Below, piece by piece: positions 1-10,333 of a stretch of DNA of 64,000 nt. The stretch is from JBOGNO01 sp050747245 (GTDB lineage: Bacteria > Acidobacteriota > Terriglobia > Acidiferrales > UBA7541). The notes under the pieces were generated by a model that saw only the letters and a program-made list of their open reading frames with translations, was not told the origin of the DNA and ran no database searches. Position 1 is the stretch's first letter. Each line of letters starts with the position of its first letter. The DNA lies in the NCBI GenBank assembly GCA_050747245.1, contig JBOGNO010000007.1, positions 1 through 64,000 of the forward strand, read 5' to 3'. The position numbers were made by a program, and so were the translations under genes.

Positions 1-992
<992 letters not shown>

Positions 993-1094
993 CTGGCTGC
1001 CTCGCAGCGTATCCGCCGAAGCGGGCTCTGCGAAGCCAAAGCATTGGTCGTTCAGTTCTCAATGAACTAAACGGGTTCTGGCATGTTTCAACCG

Positions 1095-1108
1095 ATTGTC
1101 AAAGAGCA
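1095..1108 (-). promoter_or_regulatory. boxA-like antitermination element in the rRNA leader
   Basis: On the minus strand this reads TGCTCTTTGACAAT, close to the bacterial rRNA-leader boxA consensus TGCTCTTTAACAA, about 100 nt upstream of the 16S 5' end and in the same orientation. boxA binds the NusB-NusE complex and makes rRNA transcription resistant to Rho. The call rests on the motif and its position. Confidence 0.7.
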
Positions 1109-1325
1109 GGACTTCCTGACCCGCAGGAAGGAGTGCAGACAATCCGCAATGCTACAGGCATTCTCCGCAAGAGTCAAGCGCGTTCCGAAAAATATCCACA
1201 GCCACCTTTGCGAGCGCCTTCCATCGCGCCCATACGTGGATTTTCCCCCTCCCTTTGGTTCCCGCCGGATCGTGTGCTAATCGAGCGAACTCATGATGTG
1301 CGAACGGTATGCTTAATTTGAGTAC

Positions 1326-1354
1326 TTGACTTGATATTTAATCCATGCTATACT
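1326..1354 (+). promoter_or_regulatory. Sigma-70-type promoter, consensus-like
   Basis: TTGACT (1326-1331) and TATACT (1349-1354) are separated by exactly 17 nt, each matching the consensus hexamer at five of six positions. It points rightward into repeat cluster A, about 700 nt before the receptor gene. No gene starts soon after it, so it may drive an untranslated RNA across the repeats, a long leader, or nothing. Confidence 0.45.
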
Positions 1355-1516
1355 TGTCTCACTAAAATCGCACAATTTAGCAGGACAAGGGGGCAATTCG
1401 AATCGGGACAAATTCACGATTCGCGCCAATCACAACTCTGGTCCCGGGCAGGTGCGTCCCGGTGGCGGCCTTTTCTTCATCCAGCTTCAAGCCTCCCGCC
1501 AGCAGTCTATAGAGTT

Positions 1517-1765
1517 CTAATCGGGACACCCTTACGAATAGAAACACATGCAACCCATTGAAAACAAACATCGGGAGGTTAGTCTAATCGGGACAAATCA
1601 CAAGTTGCATGCAGCTGAACTTCGGTGCATTCCAGTCAGGCCCGAGGTGCTCGAGTCTCCCGCATCGAGCTTCCAGCTGCCAGAGCCTAATCGAGACACT
1701 GTCAGAAACAAGACAGCTCCTAACTCATTGAAAAATAAGGATCGCGCCCATTTCTAATCGAGACA
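1517..1765 (-). repeat. Dispersed repeat, full cluster A (four boxes, two cores)
   Basis: Read on the minus strand, TGTCYCGATTAG boxes start at 1765, 1698, 1595 and 1528. Each pair is separated by exactly 67 nt. A core resembling TTTGTTTTCAATAAGTTA starts 27 nt after the first box of each pair (1738 and 1568). The order, spacing and much of the linker match cluster B at 54842-55123, which lies in the opposite orientation. A fifth, slightly changed box lies at 1399-1410. No transposase is attached. The architecture recalls arrays of transposase-binding sites at the ends of IS21- or Tn7-like elements; this is inference. Confidence 0.8.
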
Positions 1766-1906
1766 CATACGTCCTTTGGGGAACCTGAGCATCTCTGAGC
1801 GCTCGAGATTAGGTCGGCCGACAGCAATAAGCAGCTAGCGTCCGGACGGGACAACATACTGAAATATCGAGCGTTCCGAAAAGGCGTATATGAAAAACAG
1901 GAGCAG

Positions 1907-1935
1907 TTGACTATTGCGGCACAGATTTATAGAAT
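1907..1935 (+). promoter_or_regulatory. Probable sigma-70-type promoter of the first TonB-dependent receptor
   Basis: TTGACT at 1907-1912 and TAGAAT at 1930-1935 are spaced by 17 nt, each with one mismatch to consensus. They lie about 135 nt upstream of the ATG at 2072. An in-frame TTG at 1907 is part of the -35 hexamer and is therefore not the translation start. Confidence 0.55.
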
Positions 1936-2071
1936 AAGTCATTTGTTTTCAATAAGAAAAACACATTCCGATGTGGTAAGAAACTTGCCAAAGACGCTGC
2001 GGGTACGGGGGCTTTTTCTCCACCTTTCTAAGGGGCTAAAAATTCTGCAACGTGATTTCCAGGAGGCAAGA

Positions 2072-5000
2072 ATGAACTTTAAGCGCATGCTCATCGTGGT
2101 ATTTGCGCTTGCGGTGGCCTTTTCGCTGGGAGCAACCCAGCTGGCCGCGCAAACACAGGTCACCGGTGGAGTATCTGGCGTTGTGACCGACCCCACAGGG
2201 GCGATAGTGCCGGATGCCAAGGTAAATTTGAAAGACAACGTTCGCGGTTCAAGCCGCGATACGAAGACATCTAAGGCCGGGACCTACGAATTCGCATTGC
2301 TGGATCCCAGCAATTACACCATCACCGTCAATGCGACGGGCTTTGCCCCCGCAAGCCGGACTTTGGATGTATCCCTCGGCTCGCCGACGGTGGTCAACAT
2401 CGGGCTGGTGATTACGAGCGGCGGCACGACCGTGACCGTCACAGAGTCGGCTCCATTAACCCAGACCGAAAACGGGGACGTAGGAGCGTCGATCAGCAAA
2501 CAGCAAGTCCAAAACGTTCCTAACCCCGGAAACGATTTGAGCGCGATTGCCCAGCTCGCTCCGGGCGTGGTGGTGAACACACAGGGCGGCTTCGGAAACG
2601 TCGAAGCCTTCGGGCTGCCGGCAACATCGAACCTGTTCACGGTGAACGGCATGGACGATAACGACCCGTTCCTGAACCTGAACAACTCGGGTGCCACGAA
2701 CCTGCTGCTCGGCCAGAACGAAGTTCAGGAAGCTGATGTGGTTACCAATGGATACGGCGGTCAGTTCGGCACCTTCTCCGGTATCCAGGTGAACTACATC
2801 ACGCGCTCCGGCGGCAACGCCTTCCACGGCAACGCCAACTATTTCTGGAACGGCCGCGCCATGAACGCGAACGATTGGTTCAGCAACCAGAATGGCCAAA
2901 GGAGACCGTTCACGAACGCCAACCAGTGGGGCGCGGGCATCGGCGGTCCGATCAAGAAGGACAAAATGTTCTTCTTCTTCAACACTGAGGGACTCCGCGT
3001 GCTGATCCCCGTTCCTACTTCCGCGTTTATACCGACGAACGAATTTGAAGTCGCCACAATGAGGCAACTCACTGCCGATGTCTCAAATCCCAATAGTCTC
3101 GTAACGGCGGCGACACTTCCGTTCTATTGCCAGAGCATAACCATCACGTCTTCGATCGGCAACTTCACATGCCCGGCCGCGATTCCCGGCTCAGGCGCTG
3201 GAATATTCAATCTCTACAATCAAACTGTGGGCCGCGACAACTCTCTCGTTGAGTCAGGTGGCGGATGCGCTAGTAACACCATTGCTTCCTTTACGGGTGC
3301 CTGCGCCCTCCAGTTCCGCGTGGTTCCGATCAATTTCGCGCCTGAAAAGCAGGTGGCGGGACGTTACGACTGGAACATCAACTCCAACGACCGCATGTTC
3401 GTTAGGATGCAGTATGATCAGGGCATCCAACCGACGGCGACCGACGCGATCAATCCGCTCTTTAACGCAACGAGCAATCAGCCGGAATATCAGGGCCAGT
3501 TGGTAGAGACCCATTCGTTCGGTGCTTCGACCACCAACCAGCTCCTCATCTCGGCTACCTGGTACTCGGCGATTTTCACGAACAACAACATCAACAAGAC
3601 GCTCGCCGCCTTCCCCGGAACGCTCATTGATGGGAGCTTCTCGCTCCTCGGCGGCATTGACTTTGCCCTGCCGCAGGGCCGCAACGTGACCCAATTCCAG
3701 ATCACCGACGACGTTTCCAAGGTTCGTGGGAACCACACGTTTAGGTTTGGATTCAAGCTCCACCGCAACTATGTGAGCGACCACGATCTCGCTACGCTGT
3801 CGAGCCCGGAGATCATCCCGTTTACTGAGGATGCTTTCATGAACGGGGGGGTGGGAACCGATCCGAATAACGATACCACCGAGCTCGTGCAACGCTTTAC
3901 GAATAACAACAACGTTCCCATCACGCTGTACGAAGTGGCGGGATATATTGAGGACGGCTGGAAGATCAAGTCCAACCTGACCATCACGCCGTCGCTGCGC
4001 GTCGAGCATGCCTCGAACCCGATTTGCCGGACGGGCTGCTTCGGCACTTTCTTCGGCGGGCCATTCGATCAGATCAGCCACGACCCGAATCAACCGTATA
4101 ATCAGGCCATTCAGACCGGTCGGTTGGTGGCGCTGTCGGGCTATCAGAACCTGCAATGGTCGCCGCGGCTCAGTTTCGCATGGTCGCCATTCGGTTCGAC
4201 AGCTACGGGAATGCTCCGGTCCAATTTCGTGGTCCGGGGAGGCGCGGGAATCTTCTACGACATCTTCCCGGGTGCCATTGCGGACAATGCCGCGGGGAAC
4301 TCGCCGTTGCGGAATACGTTCCGGGTTTTCTCCGATAATATCGCCCCGACCGAACCGAGTAACCTTTTTGCGGACGCTGCGGCATCGAACGTCGCTTTTC
4401 TCTCCGTCTTTCAAAGTGGCGGGACGGTGGCAGACCTTCTAGCAGGTGGCTTCAGCCGTCCAGCATTTCTCACCACGGACAGGCTGGTCCAGGCGCCGCA
4501 GTTCCAGAAGTGGAACCTCGAAATCCAGAAGGGTGTTGGGGTGAACACTTCGTTCAGCGTCGGCTACTACGGCAACCATGGCATCCACATCCCCATCTTT
4601 GACAACGGGTTGAATGCCTTCGGTGGTCGGAACAATAGCTTTGGGGTGCCTTTTGGCGTCGGCCAGCTTCCCCCCACCGTGACGGACAACCGGTTTGCGG
4701 GCGTCACTCAGGTCAAGAGCATGGGAGTCTCGAACTACAACGGCATGGTGGTCTCGGTTCGGCACAACATCACCAGCGGCTGGGGCCAAGGCGTTCTGAT
4801 GTTCAACTACACCTATAGCCATGCGTTTGATACTGTTTCGAACGGCGGATTCTTCGGATTCTCCAGCAACTCCGTCTCGATCCAGAATCCGTTCAATTCC
4901 CTGAACAACTATGGGCCGGCGGACTACGACGTCCGGCACGACATGAACGCCAATTACGTTTGGCAACTGCCCGTACGTAAAGCGTTGATGGGTCATGGCA

Positions 5001-5548
5001 CATCTTGGCTGGTGGACGGATGGCAGGTTTCGGGAGCCGTCTTCTACCGGACAGGGCTGCCTTTCTCAGTGGTAGATACCCACAGAAGTTACTCGTCACA
5101 TAACCTCTTTGGACCACTCTATCCGAACCCATCGAGCGGTGGGGCAAACGTAAGCTGCAACACGGAAACAGCCGCCAGTCAAACTGGCGCGGGAATTCCG
5201 TGCGCATTCACGAACGACTTCTCTGCGGTGGCGCCTGGGTCTGAAACCGGCTTCGGCAACAAGGGTTTGCGGAATCTTTTCCGCGGGCCGAGCTACTTCG
5301 ACACAGATATGACCGTGATGAAGAAGACGAAGATCCCCGGATGGGAGCGCGGCCAGATAGGGCTCGGGTTGCAGTTCTTCAACCTGTTCAACCACCCGAA
5401 CTTCACATTGCCGGACAGCAACCTCGCCAGTCCGACCTTTGGGCAGATTCAGGGAGTGGTCAGCCCGCCAACCAGCATCTTGGGATCGTTCCTGGGCGGC
5501 GATGCTTCACCACGGCTGATCCAAATCAAGGCCACGTTCGAGTTCTAA
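2072..5548 (+). CDS. TonB-dependent receptor, Oar-like, with carboxypeptidase-regulatory domain
   Basis: Outer-membrane beta-barrel protein of about 1158 residues. The start is the ATG at 2072, preceded by AGGAGG at 2061-2066 and followed by a clear signal peptide ending near AAAQTQ-like residues 25-30. Residues of roughly 32-110 form a carboxypeptidase-regulatory (CarboxypepD_reg) Ig-like domain (SGVVTDPTGAIVPDAKV). A plug domain follows (VNGMDDNDPF, QNEVQEADVVTNGYGGQFG) and then a long barrel ending in an aromatic residue (ATFEF). Families of this type are numerous in Acidobacteriota and import large or scarce substrates, often sugars or peptides, using TonB energy. The substrate here is unknown. 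No SusD-like partner or TonB gene is adjacent, and a strong terminator follows, so it is probably monocistronic. Confidence 0.9.
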   Translation: MNFKRMLIVVFALAVAFSLGATQLAAQTQVTGGVSGVVTDPTGAIVPDAKVNLKDNVRGSSRDTKTSKAGTYEFALLDPSNYTITVNATGFAPASRTLDVSLGSPTVVNIGLVITSGGTTVTVTESAPLTQTENGDVGASISKQQVQNVPNPGNDLSAIAQLAPGVVVNTQGGFGNVEAFGLPATSNLFTVNGMDDNDPFLNLNNSGATNLLLGQNEVQEADVVTNGYGGQFGTFSGIQVNYITRSGGNAFHGNANYFWNGRAMNANDWFSNQNGQRRPFTNANQWGAGIGGPIKKDKMFFFFNTEGLRVLIPVPTSAFIPTNEFEVATMRQLTADVSNPNSLVTAATLPFYCQSITITSSIGNFTCPAAIPGSGAGIFNLYNQTVGRDNSLVESGGGCASNTIASFTGACALQFRVVPINFAPEKQVAGRYDWNINSNDRMFVRMQYDQGIQPTATDAINPLFNATSNQPEYQGQLVETHSFGASTTNQLLISATWYSAIFTNNNINKTLAAFPGTLIDGSFSLLGGIDFALPQGRNVTQFQITDDVSKVRGNHTFRFGFKLHRNYVSDHDLATLSSPEIIPFTEDAFMNGGVGTDPNNDTTELVQRFTNNNNVPITLYEVAGYIEDGWKIKSNLTITPSLRVEHASNPICRTGCFGTFFGGPFDQISHDPNQPYNQAIQTGRLVALSGYQNLQWSPRLSFAWSPFGSTATGMLRSNFVVRGGAGIFYDIFPGAIADNAAGNSPLRNTFRVFSDNIAPTEPSNLFADAAASNVAFLSVFQSGGTVADLLAGGFSRPAFLTTDRLVQAPQFQKWNLEIQKGVGVNTSFSVGYYGNHGIHIPIFDNGLNAFGGRNNSFGVPFGVGQLPPTVTDNRFAGVTQVKSMGVSNYNGMVVSVRHNITSGWGQGVLMFNYTYSHAFDTVSNGGFFGFSSNSVSIQNPFNSLNNYGPADYDVRHDMNANYVWQLPVRKALMGHGTSWLVDGWQVSGAVFYRTGLPFSVVDTHRSYSSHNLFGPLYPNPSSGGANVSCNTETAASQTGAGIPCAFTNDFSAVAPGSETGFGNKGLRNLFRGPSYFDTDMTVMKKTKIPGWERGQIGLGLQFFNLFNHPNFTLPDSNLASPTFGQIQGVVSPPTSILGSFLGGDASPRLIQIKATFEF

Positions 5549-5580
5549 GCGCGCAGCAGGCTTAGTAACTCATAACCTCG

Positions 5581-5614
5581 AGCGGCCCCGGTTAAAGCCG
5601 GGGCCGCTTTTTTT
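5581..5614 (+). terminator. Rho-independent terminator after the TonB-dependent receptor
   Basis: A perfect 11-bp stem (AGCGGCCCCGG / CCGGGGCCGCT) with a 6-nt loop TTAAAG is followed by a run of T, 33 nt after the receptor stop codon. This is a textbook intrinsic terminator. Confidence 0.93.
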
Positions 5615-5760
5615 CGGAGCAGCAGCGCAAACTCCGAAAAGCGCCGCAAGTCCCTCAATTCAGGCAGCTTAATTGCCAAGCCTGAAACTTCCGTGTCTCG
5701 CCCCGCGTATGTTAGGATGAGCATCAGAGGGCCATTCCGCTGAAAAGCACGAAGACCACC

Positions 5761-6984
5761 ATGAACTTTGGAGAGGCAGTGCGCATCGCTTCAGCGAGCC
5801 TCTGGGCGCACAAAATGCGCAGCGTGCTGACGCTGCTGGGAGTGGTGATCGGCGTAACGTGCGTAATCGCCGTGGTCAGCATCGTGAACGGGCTGAATAC
5901 CTACGTTTCGGAAAAAGTGTTTAACCTTGGCGCCGACGTTTTTCTAGTGAACCGCGGGCCCTCCATCATCACCAACATCGAAGAGTACACGGAGACGCAG
6001 AAGCGACGGAAATTTAGGATGGATGATTACGCGGCGCTGCGCGACCTGTGCAAGAGTTGCAAAGACGTGGGTGGATCAGTGAACCACGCGAACGCACAGG
6101 TGAGGTACGGAACAAATTACCTTTCGAACGCGGATGTCCGCGGGTGGACGCCGGAAATGACGCGCTTATACGACGCGGACTTGATCCTGGGGCGGCACAT
6201 CACCGAGGCGGACGTGCTGCGGGGATCGCCGGTATGCACGGTGGGGTGGGACATCATGAACGATCTGATCCCGGCGTCGGACCCCGTCGGTCAAGAAGTA
6301 AAAGTGGACGGAGTGGGGTGCACGATCATCGGCGTGGGGAAAAAGAAGGGCTCGGTTCTGGGACAATCGCGAGACGATTGGGTGATCCTGCCGATTACGA
6401 CGTACGACAAACAATACGGCGCCAATGATTCGATCCGCATCTGGGCGCGCGGAGTAAACGCGGCGCGGCTGGAAGATTCCGAAGACGAAGTACGGCAGAT
6501 TCTGCGCGGCCGCAGGCATCTTGCATACGACCAGAAAGACGATTTTGTGATCGAGACGAACCAATCGTTTCTCTCTGTGTGGTCGAGCATCAGCGGTGCG
6601 TTTTTCGGCGTGGCCATCGTGATCGCTTCGATTTCGCTGGTAGTGGGCGGGATCGTGATCATGAACATCATGTTGGTCTCCGTGACCGAGCGGACCAGAG
6701 AGATCGGTCTGAGAAAGTCAATCGGGGCGCGGAGGAACGACATCCTGCTGCAATTCCTGATTGAATCTTCGACGATCGCAGCGATCGGGGGGATTTGCGG
6801 AATCCTCCTGGGGATATTGCTGGCCAAGCTGGTGACGTGGACGAGTTCGCTGCCGAGCTCGGTGCAGATATGGTCGGTGGTGGCGGGATTCCTGATGGCC
6901 ACGAGCGTGGGGCTTTTTTTCGGAGTCTATCCGGCGTCGAAAGCGGCGCGGCTGGACCCGGTGGTGGCGCTTCGTGCGGAGTGA
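5761..6984 (+). CDS. MacB/FtsX-type ABC transporter permease (first of two)
   Basis: Inner-membrane protein of 407 residues. It has the family layout: a TM helix near residues 20-42 within an N-terminal MacB_PCD segment (MRSVLTLLGVVIGVTCVIAV), a periplasmic domain of about 220 residues, then three TM helices of the FtsX domain. Family signatures are visible (NIMLVSVTERTREIGLRKSIGA, cited here in part, and FFGVYPASKAARLDPVVALR). MacB-like proteins couple cytoplasmic ATP hydrolysis to periplasmic work such as export of peptides, lipids or drugs. The next gene, 15 nt downstream, is a paralogue, so the two probably form a heterodimer. No ATPase or periplasmic adaptor lies next to them, so these must be encoded elsewhere. 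Confidence 0.9.
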   Translation: MNFGEAVRIASASLWAHKMRSVLTLLGVVIGVTCVIAVVSIVNGLNTYVSEKVFNLGADVFLVNRGPSIITNIEEYTETQKRRKFRMDDYAALRDLCKSCKDVGGSVNHANAQVRYGTNYLSNADVRGWTPEMTRLYDADLILGRHITEADVLRGSPVCTVGWDIMNDLIPASDPVGQEVKVDGVGCTIIGVGKKKGSVLGQSRDDWVILPITTYDKQYGANDSIRIWARGVNAARLEDSEDEVRQILRGRRHLAYDQKDDFVIETNQSFLSVWSSISGAFFGVAIVIASISLVVGGIVIMNIMLVSVTERTREIGLRKSIGARRNDILLQFLIESSTIAAIGGICGILLGILLAKLVTWTSSLPSSVQIWSVVAGFLMATSVGLFFGVYPASKAARLDPVVALRAE

Positions 6985-6999
6985 GAGAAGGATGCGGTC

Positions 7000-8277
7000 A
7001 TGAGCGTTCGAAAACACACCGGAGGGTTCCGCGATTCGCTGGGGATGGCGATTGATGCGCTGCGGCGCAATCCGCTACGGTCGTTCCTGACGATTCTGGG
7101 AATCGTCATCGGCGTGAGCATGGTGATCGCCATCAGCGCCGCGGTGAACGGGCTGAACTCGAACGTGATCGGGTCGGTGAAGGACCTGGGGTCGAACCTG
7201 ATCATTTGCTACCGGTTTTCATGGGCGACGCTGGGCCGGCTGACGCCCGACATTCTGCAGCGCAAGATGCTGAAAGCAGAATGGGCGGATGATATGGCGA
7301 AGCTGCCGCACGTGGCAGCCGCGGCGCCCTCGCTGCGAATCTTCAATCCGCAGCTTGGCGCGGGATCTTCCGACGTGCGCCGGGGAGGAAACCGGGCGAA
7401 CAACGTGATATTGCAGGGCAACACGCCTTCGATCGAGGACGTATCGAATTTGAACTTGGAGCGAGGAAGGTTTTTCAACGATACGGATGAGGAGCACCAC
7501 TCGATGGTGACGGTGCTGGGGCACGACACGGCCGCGGAGCTATTTCCCAATGCGGGGGATGATCCGGTCGGGCAGGAGGTGCAAGTAGAAGGGAAATTGA
7601 TGACCGTGGTGGGAGTGCTGGCGCCGCAAAAACAGGCGTTCGGGAACGGCAAAAACCCAGAGGACAATATCGCCATCGTGCCGCTGTCGGTGATTCAGAA
7701 ACTGCACCCGGAAAACAAAGACTACGTGATTTTCGTGAAGGCAACGGATGCGGCCTACGTGCCACAGGTAGTGGATGAAATGCGGGAGCTCCTGCGTCGT
7801 GAGCGCCGACTGCTGCCGAATCAACCGGACGATTTTGCGATTTTCACGCCGGACGCGTTCATTGATCTCTGGAAACAAATCTCCAGCGGAATATTCGTCG
7901 TGATGTTCGCGGTGGGATCCGTAGCGCTGCTGGTGGGGGGAATCGGCGTGATGAATATCATGCTGGTGAGCGTGACGGAGCGGACGCGAGAAATCGGAAT
8001 CCGCAAAGCCATCGGCGCGCGGCAGGCAAACATCCTCTGGCAATTCCTTGCCGAAGCCGTGGCGCTGGCGCTGATCGGGGGAATCATCGGAGTGGCCGTG
8101 GGGTCGTTTCTCGGTTTATCCGTGCGGCTGGTTTTCCCCGGGCTTCCGACTTCGATTTCCATGTTCTGGGTGACCGCGGCGCTATTGGTATCCGCGATGG
8201 TGGGAATTTCTTTTGGCGTGTACCCCGCGTGGAAGGCCGCGCGACTCAATCCTGTGGAAGCCCTTCGGTACGAATAA
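7000..8277 (+). CDS. MacB/FtsX-type ABC transporter permease (second of two)
   Basis: A 425-residue paralogue of the preceding gene and probably its co-transcribed partner. It shows the same order: an N-terminal MacB_PCD helix (SFLTILGIVIGVSMVIAISA), a periplasmic domain, and a C-terminal FtsX segment (GIGVMNIMLVSVTERTREIG, then FGVYPAWKAARLNPVEALRYE). The start is an ATG 15 nt after the upstream stop. It should sit in the inner membrane and respond to a separate MacB/LolD-like ATPase. The substrate cannot be read from the sequence. Confidence 0.9.
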   Translation: MSVRKHTGGFRDSLGMAIDALRRNPLRSFLTILGIVIGVSMVIAISAAVNGLNSNVIGSVKDLGSNLIICYRFSWATLGRLTPDILQRKMLKAEWADDMAKLPHVAAAAPSLRIFNPQLGAGSSDVRRGGNRANNVILQGNTPSIEDVSNLNLERGRFFNDTDEEHHSMVTVLGHDTAAELFPNAGDDPVGQEVQVEGKLMTVVGVLAPQKQAFGNGKNPEDNIAIVPLSVIQKLHPENKDYVIFVKATDAAYVPQVVDEMRELLRRERRLLPNQPDDFAIFTPDAFIDLWKQISSGIFVVMFAVGSVALLVGGIGVMNIMLVSVTERTREIGIRKAIGARQANILWQFLAEAVALALIGGIIGVAVGSFLGLSVRLVFPGLPTSISMFWVTAALLVSAMVGISFGVYPAWKAARLNPVEALRYE

Positions 8278-8303
8278 ATTTCCACAAAAAATCGTAGCTT
8301 GTC

Positions 8304-9392
8304 TCAGTGAGCGGCGGCGGGATTGCGCGCTGACTGCGCAGAGAGGAGAAGTCGAAGCGAATCCGCAAAGGGAGCGCGTGCAATTCCTCGCTCGGTGATA
8401 ATCGCGGCGATGAAACGGGCCGGAGTGACGTCGAAAGCGGGATGGGCAGCGGGAACATCCGGGGCGATTCGCTGGCCAGCGAGGTGCGTGACTTCTTCCG
8501 CGGACCGTTCTTCGATAGGAATGCGGTCGCCCGAAGGTATCGAGAGATCAAGCGTCGAAATAGGTGCGGCGACGTAGAAAGGCACTTGATTTTCATGCGC
8601 GAGAACGGCCATGGAGTAGGTTCCGATTTTGTTGGCGGTGTCGCCGTTGGCGGCGATGCGATCCGCGCCCGTGACAACGGCGGAGACGCGGCTCGCCTTC
8701 AAAAAATGACCGACCATGTTGTCCGTGATGAGGGTTAGCGGAATGCCTTCCTGGTGAAGCTCCCAAGCGGTGAGGCGAGAGCCCTGCAGATACGGGCGCG
8801 TTTCAGGCACGAATACTTCCAAATGAGCTCCCTGTTCGAAGGCGACGCGAATCACTCCCAGGGCCGTGCCGATACCGCCGGTGGCGAGCGCTCCGGCATT
8901 GCATTGCGTCATAACGCAGCCTGAGCGCGGGAGAAGCGAAGCCCCCAGACGTCCGATGGCCAGGTCAGCTTCGCGGCGTTCCTGATGCACCGAAAGGGCT
9001 TCGGCGATCATGGCTTCTCGGACGCCGCAGAGAGCATCGGTGGAATCGCCAGCAGTGGTAATAGCCTCTTCGAAGCGGCGCTTCATTCGATCGACGGCCC
9101 AGAAGAGATCCACGGCGGTGGGACGAGTACTCGCCAGCGTTTCGCAAATGTGCGGAAACTCCGCGCGGAGTTCAGCGCGCGAATTTGCCGGCGAGTTCTT
9201 GACCCCCAGAGCGACGCCCATGGCCGCGGCGACTCCTATGGCGGGGGCTCCGCGGATGACCATGTCCTTGATGGCGCGGGCGAGCTCGCGGTAATCGGTG
9301 TAGGTGTGATGCACGACCTCGAGGGGAAGGCGGCGTTGATCGAGCAGCACCACTCCTTCCTCAGTCCATCGAATTGGCTCCACGCTGTGCAT
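8304..9392 (-). CDS. mtnA: S-methyl-5-thioribose-1-phosphate isomerase
   Basis: Cytoplasmic enzyme of the methionine salvage pathway. It converts 5-methylthioribose-1-phosphate to 5-methylthioribulose-1-phosphate and is related to eIF2B subunits. The diagnostic pieces are RGAPAIGVAAAMGVALG near the N-terminus, the catalytic cysteine in MTQCNAGALATGG, and the catalytic aspartate in VTGADRIAANGDTANKIGT. The start is set at the ATG at 9392 (MHSVEPIRW), giving about 362 residues, the usual family length. An in-frame TTG at 9440 would add 16 residues unlike the family. No other methionine salvage gene is adjacent. Confidence 0.93.
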   Translation of the reverse strand: MHSVEPIRWTEEGVVLLDQRRLPLEVVHHTYTDYRELARAIKDMVIRGAPAIGVAAAMGVALGVKNSPANSRAELRAEFPHICETLASTRPTAVDLFWAVDRMKRRFEEAITTAGDSTDALCGVREAMIAEALSVHQERREADLAIGRLGASLLPRSGCVMTQCNAGALATGGIGTALGVIRVAFEQGAHLEVFVPETRPYLQGSRLTAWELHQEGIPLTLITDNMVGHFLKASRVSAVVTGADRIAANGDTANKIGTYSMAVLAHENQVPFYVAAPISTLDLSIPSGDRIPIEERSAEEVTHLAGQRIAPDVPAAHPAFDVTPARFIAAIITERGIARAPFADSLRLLLSAQSARNPAAAH

Positions 9393-9466
9393 CAAGATTC
9401 CGAAACTTGATTCTAACGTATTGGCGCACAGTATTTGCAAACGGATGGCAGATGATCAGTTAGGGG

Positions 9467-10333
9467 TCAGTTGGGGGCGGGGAAATGGCGGAGGCCGTGA
9501 GTGGCGACAAGAAAAGCAGCGAACAGGAAACCGTTGTAACTCACGTGCAGCAAATAAGAAGCGAGAACCGAGCGAAAGGCGGCGCGGGCGTACGTAAAAA
9601 CGATGCCCACGACGATGAGCAAGAAAATCTGCATCCAGCCTCCCCAGAGCTGAACGGCGTGCATGAGACCGAAGAGGGTCCCGGTGACAAAAATGCCGCT
9701 ACCAATACCGAACCGGCGGGCAATAACCGGATAGATGTATCCGCGGAAAATGGTTTCCTCGAAAAGCGGAGCAATCAACAACCCCATGAGCATCAACATC
9801 AAGGCGCTGTGAGGGTCTTGAAAATACTGCTCAATAGGCAGCTTCACTTTTTTTTCAAATGGCGCGGAGGCGAACTGGATGAGGACAGCTAGGAAGGCGC
9901 CGCCGAAGACGAGCGCGGGATAGGTGAGGCGGCGGCTGATATGAAATGGCTCAAGATTTCGCCATCCGATGGTTTTCCAGAATGGGACACCACACCTGAG
10001 ACGGATCACGATGAAGAGATAGAACAAGATGGCGACAGATAGAAATACTTGTGCGACTACGGCAAAGAGGGAAAAAAGACTTTTGGAACGCTGAAAATCC
10101 GAAGGGGTGATTCCGAAAGCGAAATAAGAAACGGCGAACATCACAATGCTTAGCACCAGGTAAGCGACGAAAGCGACGGGAAGGAGCAGGAAGAGATCGC
10201 CCCAGCTCCAGGGGACGCGCAAGTCTTCCGGGACGAGATTCTCCGGAGCGGGCGGCGCGGGAACGGCGGGAAGCAATTCACCTTCGGCGTTTTCGGAGAG
10301 CGCGGGAAGCGGATCTTGGGGAGGAACGCTCAT
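9467..10333 (-). CDS. CPBP family intramembrane metalloprotease (Abi/CAAX-like)
   Basis: A 288-residue polytopic membrane protein. An N-terminal cytoplasmic Pro-rich tail of about 45 residues is followed by several hydrophobic helices. The family motifs are present in order: the glutamate pair with arginine in FEETIFRGYIYP, then a histidine in FGLMHAVQLWGG, with a further HVSYNG-type motif near the C-terminus. Members of this family (CAAX protease and bacteriocin-processing, PF02517) cleave within membranes; some mature peptides and others give bacteriocin self-immunity. The substrate is unknown. It overlaps the upstream gene by 4 nt (ATGA type), so the two are translationally coupled. Confidence 0.87.
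   Translation of the reverse strand: MSVPPQDPLPALSENAEGELLPAVPAPPAPENLVPEDLRVPWSWGDLFLLLPVAFVAYLVLSIVMFAVSYFAFGITPSDFQRSKSLFSLFAVVAQVFLSVAILFYLFIVIRLRCGVPFWKTIGWRNLEPFHISRRLTYPALVFGGAFLAVLIQFASAPFEKKVKLPIEQYFQDPHSALMLMLMGLLIAPLFEETIFRGYIYPVIARRFGIGSGIFVTGTLFGLMHAVQLWGGWMQIFLLIVVGIVFTYARAAFRSVLASYLLHVSYNGFLFAAFLVATHGLRHFPAPN

Larger units (their letters stand above)
993..2071. other. Intergenic region between 16S rRNA and the first TonB-dependent receptor
   Basis: No protein gene is supported here. The short frames are unlike known proteins and lack convincing ribosome-binding sites. The stretch holds the 16S leader with boxA, a repeat cluster (1517-1765, with decayed extra boxes at 1399-1410 and 1277-1288), a consensus-like promoter at 1326-1354 and the probable receptor promoter at 1907-1935. 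A lone repeat core (TTTGTTTTCAATAAG) lies at 1942-1956. On the minus strand, TTGTGC (1370-1375) and TATAGC (1347-1352) with a 17-nt spacer could be an rRNA promoter overlapping the plus-strand one. Confidence 0.7.

Noticed and set aside
3254..4414. Minus-strand frame of 386 residues opposite the first TonB-dependent receptor
   Set aside because: It is an antisense shadow. The receptor on the plus strand is intact, with promoter, ribosome-binding site and terminator.
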